Shown in pieces: positions 25,296 through 38,300 of a stretch of 64,000 bases of DNA. Numbering within the stretch: the stretch's first letter is position 1; each line of letters opens with the position of its first letter. The position numbers were made by a program, and so were the translations under genes. The notes under the pieces were generated by a model that was given only the letters and a program-made list of their open reading frames with translations, ran no database searches and was not told where the DNA came from. The stretch comes from Magnolia sinica (Eukaryota > Streptophyta > Magnoliopsida > Magnoliales > Magnoliaceae). The DNA lies in contig NC_080574.1 of NCBI RefSeq assembly GCF_029962835.1, positions 24,030,001 through 24,094,000 on the forward strand, in the 5' to 3' direction.

Positions 25296-25788
25296 TATGG
25301 GACTTAATCTATATGCGGAATAGGCCCACAGATCTGTCTGTGCATGGGACATGGCGATCAGGGGTTCAGATAGCTTACCTCGCTGAGACGCCGCCATGGA
25401 AGCCAGATAAGAACACCAGAATACCAGAATTCCTTTAGAGCTTAGGATCTTCATCTCCTTCACACCCTTTCTGCAAATCAGTAGATGGGACTTGAATTCT
25501 TGCTGTGGTGTAGGATTGGGGACCCAGCTCTCTTTTATAGAGTCTGTGGAGAGGGAGTTTGAAACCCATCACAACTCTCTCTCCCATGCTCCACGTTGTA
25601 GCATCCTAGTTCAACTCAAACTGCTGTCTGCGTAAGACAGCTATAGCATTCCAGCCCTAGTACGCAGAGCTGCGCAGATAGACTGCGCAGTGCATCACCT
25701 GAAGTGGGGCCCACTGGTCTACTCAATCATCCAGTCCAATTGAATGACAACCGTTGATCAGTGAGGCCCACTAAATAGAGTTCTTACA
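25296..25788 (-). repeat. 3' LTR of the copia element
   Basis: Starts TATGGGACTT (a decayed TG end) and ends TTCTTACA on the + strand. Carries a - strand TATAAAAG at 25539-25532. Confidence 0.93.
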
Positions 25789-25799
25789 TTCTCCCACTT
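25789..25799 (-). other. Polypurine tract of the copia element
   Basis: The - strand reads AAGTGGGAGAA immediately before the 3' LTR, the usual site for plus-strand DNA priming. Confidence 0.75.
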
Positions 25800-26510
25800 C
25801 GGCCTCATTGAGCAACATCAATGATAGTCATATATATAATAATTTTGTAAACAAGTTTTGATCTTTTAAGAAAACATCAAAATGATTAACCAATGAAATA
25901 GTTGGATAATATGAGTAATGCTATTCAATCTAGTACATTAAAACTGTCAGTATCGAAACGTGATAGTCGTTACAACATTTAATTTAGGTGAAGTGAGTTA
26001 AGCGCGATCATAAGTACTTTCAATCTTAACAACATAGATCAAGAACTAGGAAATGTGGTATAAGAATTACACACTTTAGTGTAATGATATGTGCCTATCC
26101 TTAAGAGGTTCTGAAGCTTTTACATGTCTCCAACGAGATACGACTGTAGTTCTACTTACTCAAAATTTACGCATATATATAAAGAAGCAGAAATGAATCT
26201 TTATATCAAAATCATCCAAAAAAACTGCATAAAATGAGATCTCTAAACGTCTGAAAATCAAAGTACGCTCAACTCCCACTAACTAAAAACATCTGTGGGA
26301 TCAATGACTCCCATGGATGTTACATGCTCCCGAAATGGCATGATGAGGAGTCCTTTAGTGAGCGGATCGGCAATCACCAGCTTAGTACCGATGAATTCTA
26401 CAGACACCTAATGATTCTGAACTCTTTTCTTTACAACAAGATATTTGATGTCGATATGCTTCGACCTTGACGAATGCTTCTTGTTATTAGAGAAGGAAAT
26501 AACAACCGAA

Positions 26511-29500
26511 TTATCGCAAAATATTCTCAATGGTTTTAGGATAGTACCCGCAAACCCGAGAAGAAACTCTGTAACCATAGTGCTTGATTAGATGCCTCAT
26601 GGCAAGCAATAAATTCGGCTTCCATAGGGATGAGGTTGTGGTAGATTGTTTCACGCTTTTCCATGACGACCCCACCATCATGAAGATGTATCCCGAAGTA
26701 GACTTCTTAGTATCGACGCAGACTGCGAAGTCTGCATCTGAATATCCGATTAACTCCAATTGATCAGATCTTCTGTGGAAGTCTTTAGTTCTCTGAAGAT
26801 ACCGTAATACTTTCTTTGCTATCCAATGTTGCAATCCTGGATTAGATAGATATCTTCCCAACATTTCAATGACAAAGGCAATGTCCGGTCGCTTAAACAT
26901 GCATGATGCTCCATACTATTGATGATACAAAAATTTCTTTATTCGATTCTTTTTTAAATCATTCTTTGGACCCGAAATAAACCAAATTTGTCGCCCTTCA
27001 CAATGGGGGACTTTCTGCACAATTTTGCATGTCATACCTTTCGAGTACCCTAGCAATATAGGTCCTCGTGACGTGAGCATCCAAGTGTTCATTGGCGAAT
27101 CTCAATGCCATGACGTAAGAAGCTTCACCAAGGTCTTTCATTTCAAACATTTGAGATAAAAATATATTGGTGAAGCTCAACATCCTGGAAACACTGATAG
27201 CTAACAGAATGTCATCAACATACAAAATCATAATAATTTTAATGTAGATGCATTCATCTGCAGTGTTTTCTACAAAGCCATATGAAGAAATTACTTCATG
27301 AAACTTAAGGTACCACTGCCACGATGCCTGTTTCAACCCATAGATGGACTTCTTAAGTTTGCAAACCAAATGTTCTGCGCCAGTAGCTACAAAACCTTCG
27401 AGCTACAACATGTACACATTCTCATTTAGATCCCCATTGAGAAATTAAGTCTTTACATCCAAATGATGTAACTATAAATCCATTATGATCCTGAATGAGT
27501 CTTTCTTAAATACTGGTGAGAAAGTCTCCTTAAAGTCAATACCCTCACGTTAATTAAAACCCTTGGCAACAACTCTGACTTTATATCGTTTGACATTACC
27601 TTTGGAGTCCCGTTTGGTTTTAAATATCTATTTACAACCAATCAGCTTTATTTCAGTCAGTAACTTTACAAGATCTCATACTTTATTGTGTTGCATGGAT
27701 TTCAACTCATCTTTCATGGCATTAAACCAACGAGAAGTATCAACACTTTGTTTGACTTGTGTAAAGGATTGGGATCCTTTTCCACCCCTATATCAAAGTC
27801 GTGTTCTGTAAGTATACGATGTAATCGTCTCGATTTCCAGGCCTTCTCTCTCTTTCAGATCTCTTAATGGTTCAGCTTGTTGGGTTTGATCTTGATTTTC
27901 CTCATCGGTGGTTTGTATATGAGGTTACGTGGTGCTCTGCAGTGACTGCGGAATCGACTGTCCACGTGATCTGGATTGACTATGATAGGAGTCAGTCCTT
28001 TGTTCCTCAAATACAAAATTTCTTATGTTCGTGCTCCCCCTGTTTTCAGTGTCCTCAATGAATCTGGCATCCTCAATCTCAATAAGTGGGAAGGGCAGTA
28101 GAATCGATAACCTTTTGATCTTTCTGGGATATGAAGAAACAACTTATGTTTCTAGGATCAAGCTTCTTTTCATGCGGGTTATAAATTTTGGCCTCAGCAG
28201 AACAACCCCAAACATGTAGATATCGGAGACTTGGTTTTCTCCCATTCCACAACTCAAAAGGAGTTTTGCTTACTGCTTTGCTAGGAACCCTGTTTAATAT
28301 ATGAACTGCGGTTTTGATCGCATCACCCCACAGAGATTCTGATAATGTTGAATTGCTGATCATACTTCACACCATATCCATAAGGGTGCGATTACGTCTC
28401 TCAGCAACTCCATTCTGCTCTGGAGTACCAGGCATAGTGTACTGAGCAACAATGCCACAATTCTGTAGGTATTTAGCGAATGGCCCTGGGTTGCGTCCTG
28501 ATTCGTCATATCTGCCATAGTATTCACCACCACGGTCAGATCTGACAACTTTAATTCTCTTATCGAGTTGATTTTCAACCTCGGCTTTATAGATTTTAAA
28601 AGCATCCAGGGCATCTGATTTCTCACTGATAAGGTATAGGTACCCAAAGCGAGAGTAGTCATCTATAAAGGTAATGAAATATTTGTGGCCACTCCATGAG
28701 GCTGTAGGGAATGGTCCACAGATATCTGTATGTATAACCTCTAATAGATCTACACTCCTGGTTGCACCTTTCTTTCTCGTTCTAGTCTGTTTCCCTTTTA
28801 TGCAATCAATGCATAATTTATAGTCAGAGAAGTCTAGAGAATGTAAAATTTCTTCTCGCACAAGCCTGTCTAATCTCTCACGAGATATATGGCATAGCCG
28901 CCTGTGCCACAACATGGAGGAATTCTCATAGTCTAGTCTTCGCTTGGATCCCACTACATTTCCATGCAAGGTATTAATATTATAGACGTGAGAGGCAATC
29001 AAGTCTAACTGGTATAAGTTGTTTACTAAAGAGCCGGTTCCAACTTTAATTGAATTAAAGTAAATACTAAAACTTTTATTTCCAAAGTGGAACGAATATC
29101 CCAACTTATCCAAACAGAAAATTGAAACTAAATTGCGCCTTATAGACGGCACACAGAATGTATTAACTAAATTCAAAGACTTCAACTTAAGCCTATAGAC
29201 TTCTATTGCCTCCACGTCAACTTTGACACCATTGCCTACGTATACTGAGTGCTCCGCATCAGTTGGTGGCCTGGCCTGTAGTAATTCCTGCATAGAAGTG
29301 CATATGTGAATAGTAGTTCCTGAATCTATCCACCAGGAATCCGCTGACACATCGGTCAGATTAGATTCAAAACAGACAAGAACAGAATGATTACCTTTCT
29401 TTATGAGCCAATCCTTAAAACCTTCGCAGTCTTTCTTTAGATGACCCGTCTTTTTACAAAAGTAGCACGGTTTGCCTTTAACCCGTTTACGTTTAGATCC

Positions 29501-29644
29501 ATTTCCAGATTGATTCTCATGGTTTCCAGATGGAGGACCAGAGAATCCATTATTAGAACCTTGTTTCCTCTTCTTTCTACCTTTATTTCCTTGCCCATGC
29601 CCTTGTCCTGAAGTCACCATGTTAACATTTTGAACTTTTATCAT
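26511..29644 (-). pseudogene. Copia pol remnant: knuckle, protease, integrase, reverse transcriptase, RNase H
   Basis: The longest open piece, 29644-28367 (425 codons), holds the zinc knuckle CYFCKKTGHLKKDC, protease WWIDSGTT, the pre-integrase HRRLCH, and integrase core motifs HTDICGPF, RSDRGGEYY and NGVAERRNRTL. The frame continues in 28363-28079 (ESLWGDAIKTAVHILNR). Reverse transcriptase is split over about 27950-26998, with KSIYGLKQA and the catalytic YVDD in ILYVDDILLA. RNase H remains at 26900-26511 (RPDIAFVI, SDADFAVCVD). Several stops and frame changes separate these parts, so no full polyprotein can be made. Confidence 0.93.
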
Positions 29645-29649
29645 CTGTC

Positions 29650-30240
29650 TGATCCTGTCTTCTTCTTGGGCCGAGTGATGAGTTCATCCAATGTCCACAT
29701 GTCCTTGAGTGTTATAGTTTACCAGGACGTCCGAATTGGGGAGGTAGGTTGTTCATGATCAAATGAACCATTGATCATTAGTGAGTAAGCCCTAGAACAC
29801 GGATCTTAGAAACAACTTCGATCCGCTCTACAAGTATTCACGGATGTTGCTTTTTCCATCGTAGGACAGCGAGTCAATTTATTCAAGAGAATGCTTACAT
29901 TTATCAGATTTCTTGAATAGTTTTCTCATTTCGGTAGGAAAACTTTAGCCTTATCTGTTTCTGGCATGGCACCCTTCATCGATTAAATTGAATATTTAAT
30001 GACTTTCGGCATGTATCATTTGATCTAAACCATGCAACCCATCTATTATATTCCGGTGGCATTATCGGATGGCTTTGGCGGTTCCGTGTTATCGAGGCAA
30101 GATCTAATTGAAGAGAGCTAACTTCAATGGCGTTCTTCCACTGAGTATAATTAGACCCATTTAAGGCAGGAACTTGATGCGTATTAGTTGGAATTGAGAC
30201 TGAAATATAAGAGATACACATATACTCACATTAGTTCATA
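29650..30240 (-). pseudogene. Copia gag remnant
   Basis: The - strand frame 30221-29976 contains LNGSNYTQWKNAIE, typical of the copia gag N-terminus. The following part up to the knuckle is broken by stops. Confidence 0.75.
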
Positions 30241-31477
30241 GTTTCACAAAGGTAATGTTGTGAATGTAAACAAATATCAGGCAAAGTTAATCAATTCAGT
30301 TGCTAAGGGAGGCATCAACTGAATCATCCAGGATGAAAATGGGCCCAACCATCACATCCTAGTGAGAATCTGTTACATCATCATCATTCCTCCTGTGGGA
30401 GGAAATAATAACATGTTAGTGATCCTCCTGAACATGAAGCTAAGTGATGTCAGTGATGTAAATCTGAGACACTCAACACCTGTGGGTGAGATGAGTCTTT
30501 CAGTTTTACATTACCAGCACCATTTACTTCACCCGTTCACTTGACTGCCAAATGGTAATCGTCTGTGTTTTCGTTACCGTATGCATGAAAATGTGAACGC
30601 AACTGTATGCAATCTTCATTATCCCAATGTCATAAGTCTGTTCTTGTAAAATTTTTCATCAATTGAGGTCACTATGGTGGCTAACACAACCGAATCCAAC
30701 ACTACAAAGACAGACTCAAGATTGCGATTATAATCCTGCCTCTCCATGAATTATATCTTAATAGTCTGATGCGGTCCATAAGTTAGTTGATTTTGACCTT
30801 TTGAAAATCCTTAAAGTGAAACATGTAAATAAGTTTCATACCTTATATTCCAACGGTCCATATCAATACTTAAAGATGGGTGATGGGCAAATAATAGGGC
30901 CGAATCAGGACTCTTATTTGATCTGTATTTGTTCAAATGAGCATAATTAAATCGAGCTCTTGACATTTTAATGATGGACCGATATTATGGATTGAATAAC
31001 TTTTATGGGTAGATCTATGTATGGCCGTCCATAAGTTGAATAGATGAGTTAAAAGACAGATGAAAGTTCTTGATCAAACTAATAAACGGTCAGATCATAA
31101 TAAATGGTCCATATCCTCCTGAATGAGTTAGATTATATGCTCATGATTGAACCCATATATGGTCCAGGCCAAAAATAAGATAACATTATATCAGAATGAT
31201 ATCAAGTGGACCAGATTATCGGACCAATGGGCCTTGAATGATGTCAGGGCCCACTAATTGAAATATGGATAATAGAAAATCCGGTTCGGGTCCTGAATTG
31301 CAGACTTGAGTAATCAAAATCGGGTCTGCAGGTCCGATTATAAAATAAAAGGAAGGAAGCTCCCTGGAATCGGGTCCATATACCCGAACGGACTCAAATC
31401 GGGTCCTCAAATCGGGCGTTTTATTCTCAACAGCGCCCTAGACTCTTCTCGAGTCCCATCTCCGAAATTTTCTCACC

Positions 31478-31521
<44 letters not shown>

Positions 31522-32346
31522 GAGAGAGAGATCGGCGGCTGAAACCCAAAATCGCGAAAAAAATATTCGATTTCGTCTCATCGCATGCGGCTGACGAAGA
31601 GAGGGAGATGAAATCCCAGCTGCCGCAGATGAATCAGTGGTCGAGGATCGTCCGACCGCCTCCATCAACCACGGATATCATCTCCTGCCTGGATCTAAGA
31701 AGAGATGAAGACTCTTCAATCTCGGCTCTCGCTGTCTGCCTAGCTGAGACGCTGCATTGCATCAGAAGCAGCGGACCTTGACGAATGCTCGATGATGACG
31801 GATGGCACTCACAAATTGCCGGTAGATCATGGTGAAGTTCTTATGGGTTTGAAGTCCCCAATATGGATTTTGGGATTAAAAACCCTAATTTCACCGACTT
31901 GGAATTGGAATCCCTAATTAGCCAGATTTTAGGGTTTCGAAAATCCTAATTTCCTTGATTTAGGGTTTTCGAGATCTGGATCCCCAATATTCAGATTTGA
32001 GATTTTGAAATCCCTAATTGACTGGATTTGGGGCTAATTTGGATTTCCCCTAATTACCGATCTGAGATTCGAAAGTCTAAATCCCTAATAGGAAGTTGAA
32101 TCTGAAATTCCCAAATAGGGATTCTGGTTTTCGAAATCTCTAATTAATTGCCGTATACAGGGTTCGAAATCCCTAATTTTGTATTTCGGATTAAAATCCT
32201 TAATTTTGCTATTTCTGGATTCAGAGATTTGAAAATCCCTGATGCTGATCTGATATGGGATCCAAATTAGAAAGCCCTAATTGCTGTATGGGTTTCGAAT
32301 TTGAAAGCCCTAATTGTTGAATTTGATCATCCATTCCTATGCACAT
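30241..32346 (-). other. Unusually long (2.1 kb) copia leader with degenerate repeats
   Basis: Between the primer site and gag there is no open frame of note. Positions 31855-32330 (+ strand) hold about eleven spaced repeats of a cctaatt-type word, among them telobox-like aaaccctaa, at roughly 40-bp spacing. A GA microsatellite lies at 31481-31530. A captured host promoter or leader fragment is one explanation. Confidence 0.55.
31481..31530. repeat. (AG)n microsatellite
   Basis: About 18 AG units, then a short interrupted continuation, inside the copia leader. Confidence 0.95.
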
Positions 32347-32348
32347 TA

Positions 32349-32360
32349 GCTCTGATACCA
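32349..32360 (-). other. Primer binding site of the copia element
   Basis: The - strand reads TGGTATCAGAGC two bases after the 5' LTR, the standard initiator-Met tRNA primer site of plant copia elements. Confidence 0.92.
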
Positions 32361-32362
32361 AC

Positions 32363-32855
32363 TGTGGGACTTAATCTATATGCGGAATAGGCCCACGGAT
32401 CTGTCTGTGCATGGGACATGGCGATCGGGGTTCGGATAACTTACTGAGACGCCGCCATAGAAACCGGATAAGAACACCAGAATACCAGAATTCCTTTAGA
32501 GCTTAGGATCTTCCTCTCCTTCACACCCTTTCTGCAAATCAGTAGATGGGACTCGAATTCTTGCTGTGGTGTAGGATTGGGGACCCAGCTCTCTTTTATA
32601 GAGTCTGTGGAGAGGGAGTTTGAAACCCATCACAACTCTCTCTCCCATGCTCCACGTTGTAGCATCCTAGTTCAACTCAAACTGCTGTCTGCGTAAGATA
32701 GCTATAGCATTCCAGCCCTAGTACGCAGAACTGCGCAGATAGAGTGCGCAGCGCATCACCTGAAGTGGGGCCCACTGGTCTACTCAATCATCCAGTCCAA
32801 CTGTATAACAATCCAGACCGTTGATCAGTGAGGCCCACTAAATAGAGTTCTTACA
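32363..32855 (-). repeat. 5' LTR of the copia element
   Basis: Starts TGTGGGACTT and ends TTCTTACA on the + strand. Its - strand TATAAAAG at 32600-32593 would be the element promoter. Confidence 0.93.
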
Positions 32856-32865
32856 TTTCCAAGCC

Positions 32866-33132
32866 AAAATTGTGGGCCCCACCATAATTTATGTTTTATA
32901 TATGCATAGTCTATTCATCATTTTTTTTCAAATTATTTTAGAGCATGCCTGCAGATTCAAAACTTAAGTGGACTGCTAGAAAACATTGGATTCAATGGTG
33001 GCTTTCACTATACTAGTGCTTCTGATAGTGTGGTCCACTTGAGCTTTGGATCTACTCCATTTTTAGGTTCATGGCTTAAAATGATCTGGTAAGTTGAATG
33101 GACTGTGGATAAAATACATATTATGATGGGCC
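32866..33132. repeat. Partial copy of the GTGGGGCCCAC foldback family
   Basis: Begins tgtgggccccaccataattt and ends ataaaatac..atgatgggcccac, with decayed inverted arms. Its left edge was separated from 25290 by the copia insertion. Confidence 0.6.
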
Positions 33133-35496
33133 CACACATTTTTGCTACGTATATAGGGCCTTGGCCACTAAAACCCTACGTTTACCATAGGGGCCACCAT
33201 ACCTTTCAACATCATACATTAGGAAAAGGTAGAGTAAATATATATTACTTATTTACACTAAAAACCTACGTTTACTACAAATCAAACATGCTCATTTTAT
33301 CACATCCAATTATAATAGAAATCCAAAAATCAAACACACTCTAAAGTTAAGTCAATAGTTTAAAAGCCTATTAGCCTTAAATGATAATCATGAAATCATG
33401 AACTTGATGGTTCATAAAAGATGATCAACCTTTAGACTTAAGGATAAGAAAAAGCTGTGAATATTGATTGGATGGCTGTGTCCTAATTTAGCCTTCCTTA
33501 GGAGGTTTCATTATTTGTTTGTATGACCTGTCCTATGAGGTTTTTTTAAAAAAATAAATAAATAAATAAAAATCCAATAGACCTTGTGTGAAATAATGCA
33601 TTATCCATCCATACCATCATAGTTTGAAATAATCTTATATTTGAATCATCTTACATTACGAGATGAGCCCAAGGGGCATTCGTTCTGCTCACGTGAATAG
33701 CACCCATATCTCTAGCACAACATATAAACACTTTATGCATGCACCATGTGAACAGCCTATGCAAGACAGCTAGGATACAATCAACCCTCAGAAATGATTA
33801 GCATCTCATGCAAAAATTACTGGTGGCAATAGACGGCTTAGCTTAGGCCTATAGAGCTAGGGCTGGGGCTTTTAAACTTGGCTTTGGGGCTCCGCCCGGG
33901 CTTGAAATCTAGTCCTACTGTTTATGCCCAAGCTAATGATGAATGGCCTAACCTGGCCAGTTCAAGCCATAGTCATACAAAACGAATGGATAGTAGAGAG
34001 ATACATAGACCAGTTTCCATTTTCCATGTATATGTAATTTAAAAACATTTGCTAGATCTAGTCAATATTTAAATGATCTAGACTGCTTTCTTTCAGATAG
34101 TTCACACTCCTTCAGAGAGTTAATCTGACTCTTTGAAACCTTTGATCATTTAAATCTTTTCCTCATAGATCCATCCATCTCTGGATCATGGCAAGGGCGA
34201 GGCCTTTTCAACCTAATCAGGGCTCATATGAGGCCAATCATAAGGAGACTAAGGCCAATCAATGGCCAAACCCGGTCCAGCCCTACCTGAATCATTGTCA
34301 CCCCTATTGCAAACCTCCAATCAAATAATTGGCATCTTTTGCATATGGCTCAGTGGTAAACTTGCAAGAGTTTCAATACCAGGTCATGCTGGTGAGTTAA
34401 GCAAACACATCAGCATGTAAATATGAAAATATATGGTACTTTTCTCAATTCAATAACGGTTGATAAATGATAATCAATGATCATGACAAATCTAGCTGGC
34501 TTTTACAATTAAGGAACCTTTATCAGAGTTTCGCTGTGCCAATGACGGGCCACACATGCGCCAGCATAGCATATAGGTGCGAGATCCAACCCATCCATCT
34601 AGTTGGTCCCACACATGTTTTCCCAAAAATAAATCCGGTCCACCAGTTGTCCCAATATTAGAAACAGGTGGATGGGCCAGAAAGCTTCAGCTTAATTTTC
34701 AAAGTTGTGCATTTCTTTTGCAAACTATGGCCCACCTTATTAGTGGAAGAACATGATTCTCCGGCTGGGACATCAATAGACGGTAGAGATGAACTTTGCA
34801 GGCAAGAGGAAATGGCTAGAGGATTTTATCACAGCCATATTGGCAACATAGAGCGGCTGAATGGATTCAACAATCAATATCATCAAAGGGAGTACTTTCC
34901 CCGAACAGGAATAAATGACCAAGACATTCTTCCACTAGCCTCTTCAGGTTCCAATGGTCTTTATTTATTAGTTTTACAAATGGCTCCCATCTCAACTCAC
35001 AGGGCGTTCCAGAATATCTCAAGTGGGTCCACTATCCACCAGTGGGCCCCACGTGGTCCACGTCCAAAATTCCATACGAGTGGCCTCCACATTCCATGAT
35101 CCAAGACCCATGGGATCCACCACGTCGGGCCTCAGAGTCTCAGACCAAACCTGACCGTTGATGGGCCGGACCAAATTGTGTTGTGCACTGCCGAAAGATC
35201 CAATGGCTTAGCCCGGACCATTACGCTTTAGTGCTGCACCCAACCCAAGAAGCTTACAAAGATCAACATTCTAATAGAATTATAGAAGGCTTTAATCATA
35301 GAATGGCTTAAAAATTACTAATGGGCCTGAAAATAAATACTGAGGCCCGCTAGGTAAATGGTCCAGAAAGGATCGTGCCATTTTATAAGTTGCTCCATGG
35401 ACTCAACTACCAGGCTCATTCAATTCATGGTCAGGATTGGGCTTGGGTTCATGGATCGTGAGTTTTCTTGGCTCGTTTAGTAAGCAGTCAGGCCCA
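33133..35496. other. Intergenic DNA without a recognised gene
   Basis: Contains an aaat-type run near 33555. The 143-codon + frame at 34668-35099 has no recognised domain and is rich in gggcccac repeat words, so I do not call it a gene. Confidence 0.5.
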
Positions 35497-35505
35497 GGGA
35501 AGACC

Positions 35506-36650
35506 GGAAGCGGATTACGTACTGAGTTACTGAGTACGCTCAGCATACTGAGTAAACTCTGTGGGGCCCGCCGTCATTCATGCATTGTATCAACTCCGTC
35601 CATCCATTTTATCATATATTTTTAGGGCTTTAAAAACAAAAAATTAATCGTATTCAACGCTCAACCGGACCACACAACTTGAAACAGCGTGAATTGAAGT
35701 ATACGGTTGAAAAGTTATTGGGGGCCACAAAAGCTTTAGATTAAGATGATATTTATGTTTTCCCTTGATCCATGTCTATGTGATCTTATGAAAAGTTTGG
35801 ATGACAAATAAATATCATTGGGGGCCTTAGAGAGGTTTCAACGGTGGAAATCAATACTTCCACTGTTTCCATTGGTATGGTGTACTTGAGATTTGGATAT
35901 ACTTGGATTTTGGGCTCAATCCTTAAGATGATCTGAAAAAACGGATGGATGGTGTGGATAAACTACATGAATTCACAATGGGCCCAATAGAGTTTACTCA
36001 ATACGGTAAGAGGGTCTTAAGTAGGGTTGTACACGAATTGGGCTAGCTCGATTAACTCGCTCGACTCAGCCCGAAAAAGCTCGACTCGGCCCGACTCGGA
36101 ACCGAGTTCGGGTCGGGACGCGCCATTTTCTTCGGTCCGAAACTGAGTTGGGGCCGCGTTCGGATAGGTTCCAATTCGGCCCGACTCGGCCTGAAACCCA
36201 ACTCAACCTAGCTCGACTCGGCCTATATATATATTCCTAAATTCTTACCCAGTTACCTTAACTATTTGAAAGTACAATTAATACATAAATAATGTCGAGT
36301 TTTACAAAGTCAAATGGAGTTTTGCCATTTTTTTTTTCCTGAATTTTGTCGAATTTTGCCAAGTTTTTAAGTCAATCAAGGCCGTCTAAATCATGGGTTA
36401 GGTTGTCGATGGGGCATATGCTTAAAATCACACCAATCGGATGATCTTAACCATTCGAGTTCGATCACCATCCATTTGATGGAAAGATTGGATGGTTGGA
36501 TCATTGACAGGTGCTGGATACGTTGGCCCGGTGACTGGGCCATGGCGGGTTCGAGCTGGTTTGGCTGATGACCGAGTTGAGCCCAGTTCGACTCAGTTCA
36601 ACCAAATGCACACCCCTAGTCGTGAGTTACTCAGTATGTAATCTGATTTC
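35506..36650. mobile_element. Foldback Mutator-like element split by a nested insertion
   Basis: The left end ggaagcggattacgtactgag and the right end (actcagtatgtaatctgatttc) are inverted. The flanking 9-mers gggaagacc (35497-35505) and gagaagacc (36651-36659) match at 8 of 9. Inside are the two long arms of the GTGGGGCCCAC family (about 35560-35995). The right arm tip is interrupted at 36022-36618 by a second element. This copy best defines the true ends of this common family. Confidence 0.75.
36022..36618. mobile_element. Mutator-like non-autonomous element, copy 2 (nested)
   Basis: Ends tagggttgtacacg and tgcacacccct are inverted and match copies 1 and 3. Flanks ggtcttaagt and agtcgtgagt give an imperfect (7 of 10) target duplication. 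The interior has a TATATA run and non-coding DNA. It sits inside the right end of the element at 35506-36650. Confidence 0.75.
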
Positions 36651-36699
36651 GAGAAGACCCAAACCCGTCGGAAGAATATTAGTTGGTGTACCACACACC

Positions 36700-37145
36700 A
36701 ACAATCTAGTTATGTGTTGACGTCACCAAGTTTTGTGGGTCCCATAATAAAGTATGTGTTATATCCAAACCGTCCATCCATTTTCAAGCTTGTCATAAGG
36801 CTTGAACCGAAAAATAATACATATATAAAGATCAAGTGGACCACACTACAAAAAAAAGTGGGGGATTGAACGTCTATCATTGAAACCCTTACAAGGTCAC
36901 CTAAGTTTTGGATCATTATGATATTTTTTACGATCTTGATCCTAGTCTTTGTGACCTTATGAGAATACTGAATGGTAAATAAACGTTACGGTTGCCTTAT
37001 GAATATTTTAAGGGTGAAAATTATTATTCCAAAGTTGTTTGTGTTGTGGTGCATTTAAACTTTGGATACGCTTATTTTTTTGGCTCATGCTCCAAATGAT
37101 CTCGAGAAATGGATGAACCGTGTGGATATAATAAATCCATCATTC
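36700..37145. repeat. Foldback family copy
   Basis: Arms: acgtcaccaagttttgtgggtcccat at the left and gatgaaccgtgtggatata at the right, with the usual loop. The right tip is lost near 37145. Confidence 0.6.
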
Positions 37146-37849
37146 CCGGGCCGATGCAACTTTGATCTTCGAACCCTTTGTACAACTCGTAGAGGAGCGT
37201 CAGCGCTCGTCTCCGCACGACACGTACCCACACCAGCTATATCGCTGATGTGTGGTAAACCGTACACCAGCCAATCCGCTTCCAAATCCGTTTCCGTCCT
37301 TTCGAGGATCATATTCATATGATTCCTCCGGCAAGGAGATGATACGTTGGAGCTGGTAGCACTGGAATATAGTGGGCCCAACTCTCCACCATACAATTGG
37401 CACTGTAATTAATTAATCGGATCCGTCCATATAGTTTCTCCCGATTAGGTGAATGTATTTTACAAATAAAAAAATTACCTAAATACTTGTACATCTGAAA
37501 GGAGGCCTTCAAATAGACGGTGTGAGATGAAAGTAGTTGAAGGCCAAACATTTCTCAAGAAAAATCGAAGAAAAGTGATGGACATGATTGTCTAATTACT
37601 CTGGTTTTCAAAATATGAACCATCCATGATAAGGTCCACTATATGGACGACCAAGATCGATACATCTCGTTGCCATGTATACCATGGAGAGATGGCTCTA
37701 CCGTATCATCTCCCCGTCAGCGAAGTACCTATTATGTAGGTTCACATTAGCTCGCAGGCTAGAGTAGGACACGCGTCACCAGCCCACAGTCCGTCCCACT
37801 CGCCATCCTACTCAAGGACATGCGCATTATTCTCGAGACCGGATTGAGT
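37146..37849. other. Intergenic DNA without a recognised gene
   Basis: Short frames only; no domain was seen. Confidence 0.4.
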
Positions 37850-38300
37850 AGAACCCGATCCACCGAGGTGGGTAGGACTCCTGAATATAAGGCTCACACT
37901 AATGCATATTACTTAAATCCAAACCGTCCAACCATTTTTAAACATCATTTTAGGAGATTATAGAAAATAAGTTGACTGAAATCTTAGGTTGACTAGACCA
38001 AGGAAACCGTCGAGATTGAATCCCCACCATTAAAAACTTGATGGATTCCACCGGAATGCTTATTTGCCATCCAACCCGTTGATATTATAAAAAACACCTA
38101 GATGAAGAGACCACACAAATATCATCTTGATTCAAAGCTTTTATGGCCCACAGGAGTTTTTAATGGCCATTCACCACTGTTTAATGTACCATGGTCCAAA
38201 TGGTATATGGGAGTGCTTCATTTTTTGGAACATGCCTTGAAATGAGCTTTTAACACGGATGGACGGCGGATGTAGTCACATGCATCACCTAATCCGCTCT
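37850..38300. repeat. Decayed foldback family copy
   Basis: The typical loop words (aaacatcattttagg, caccattaaaaactt, cttgattcaaagcttttatgg, aacacggatggacgg) are present, but the gggcccac cores are mutated. Confidence 0.55.

Larger units (their letters stand above)
25296..32855 (-). mobile_element. Ty1/copia LTR retrotransposon, complete but decayed
   Basis: The 7,560-bp element has 493-bp LTRs and identical 5-bp target duplications, TTTCC, at 25291-25295 and 32856-32860. On the - strand the order is 5' LTR, primer site, long leader, gag, zinc knuckle, protease, integrase, reverse transcriptase, RNase H, polypurine tract, 3' LTR. Integrase before reverse transcriptase defines copia. The two LTRs differ by about 15-20 substitutions plus a few small indels by eye, so insertion is fairly recent but the coding region already has stops and frameshifts. 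Confidence 0.95.

Noticed and set aside
28367-29644. 425-codon - strand frame as a possible host gene
   Set aside because: It holds copia zinc knuckle, protease and integrase motifs and lies between matched LTRs.
31855-32330. Interstitial telomere array
   Set aside because: The cctaatt words are spaced about 40 bp apart and irregular, not tandem 7-bp telomere units.
34668-35099. 143-codon + frame as a novel gene
   Set aside because: No recognised domain, no splice context, and it is built partly from gggcccac repeat words.
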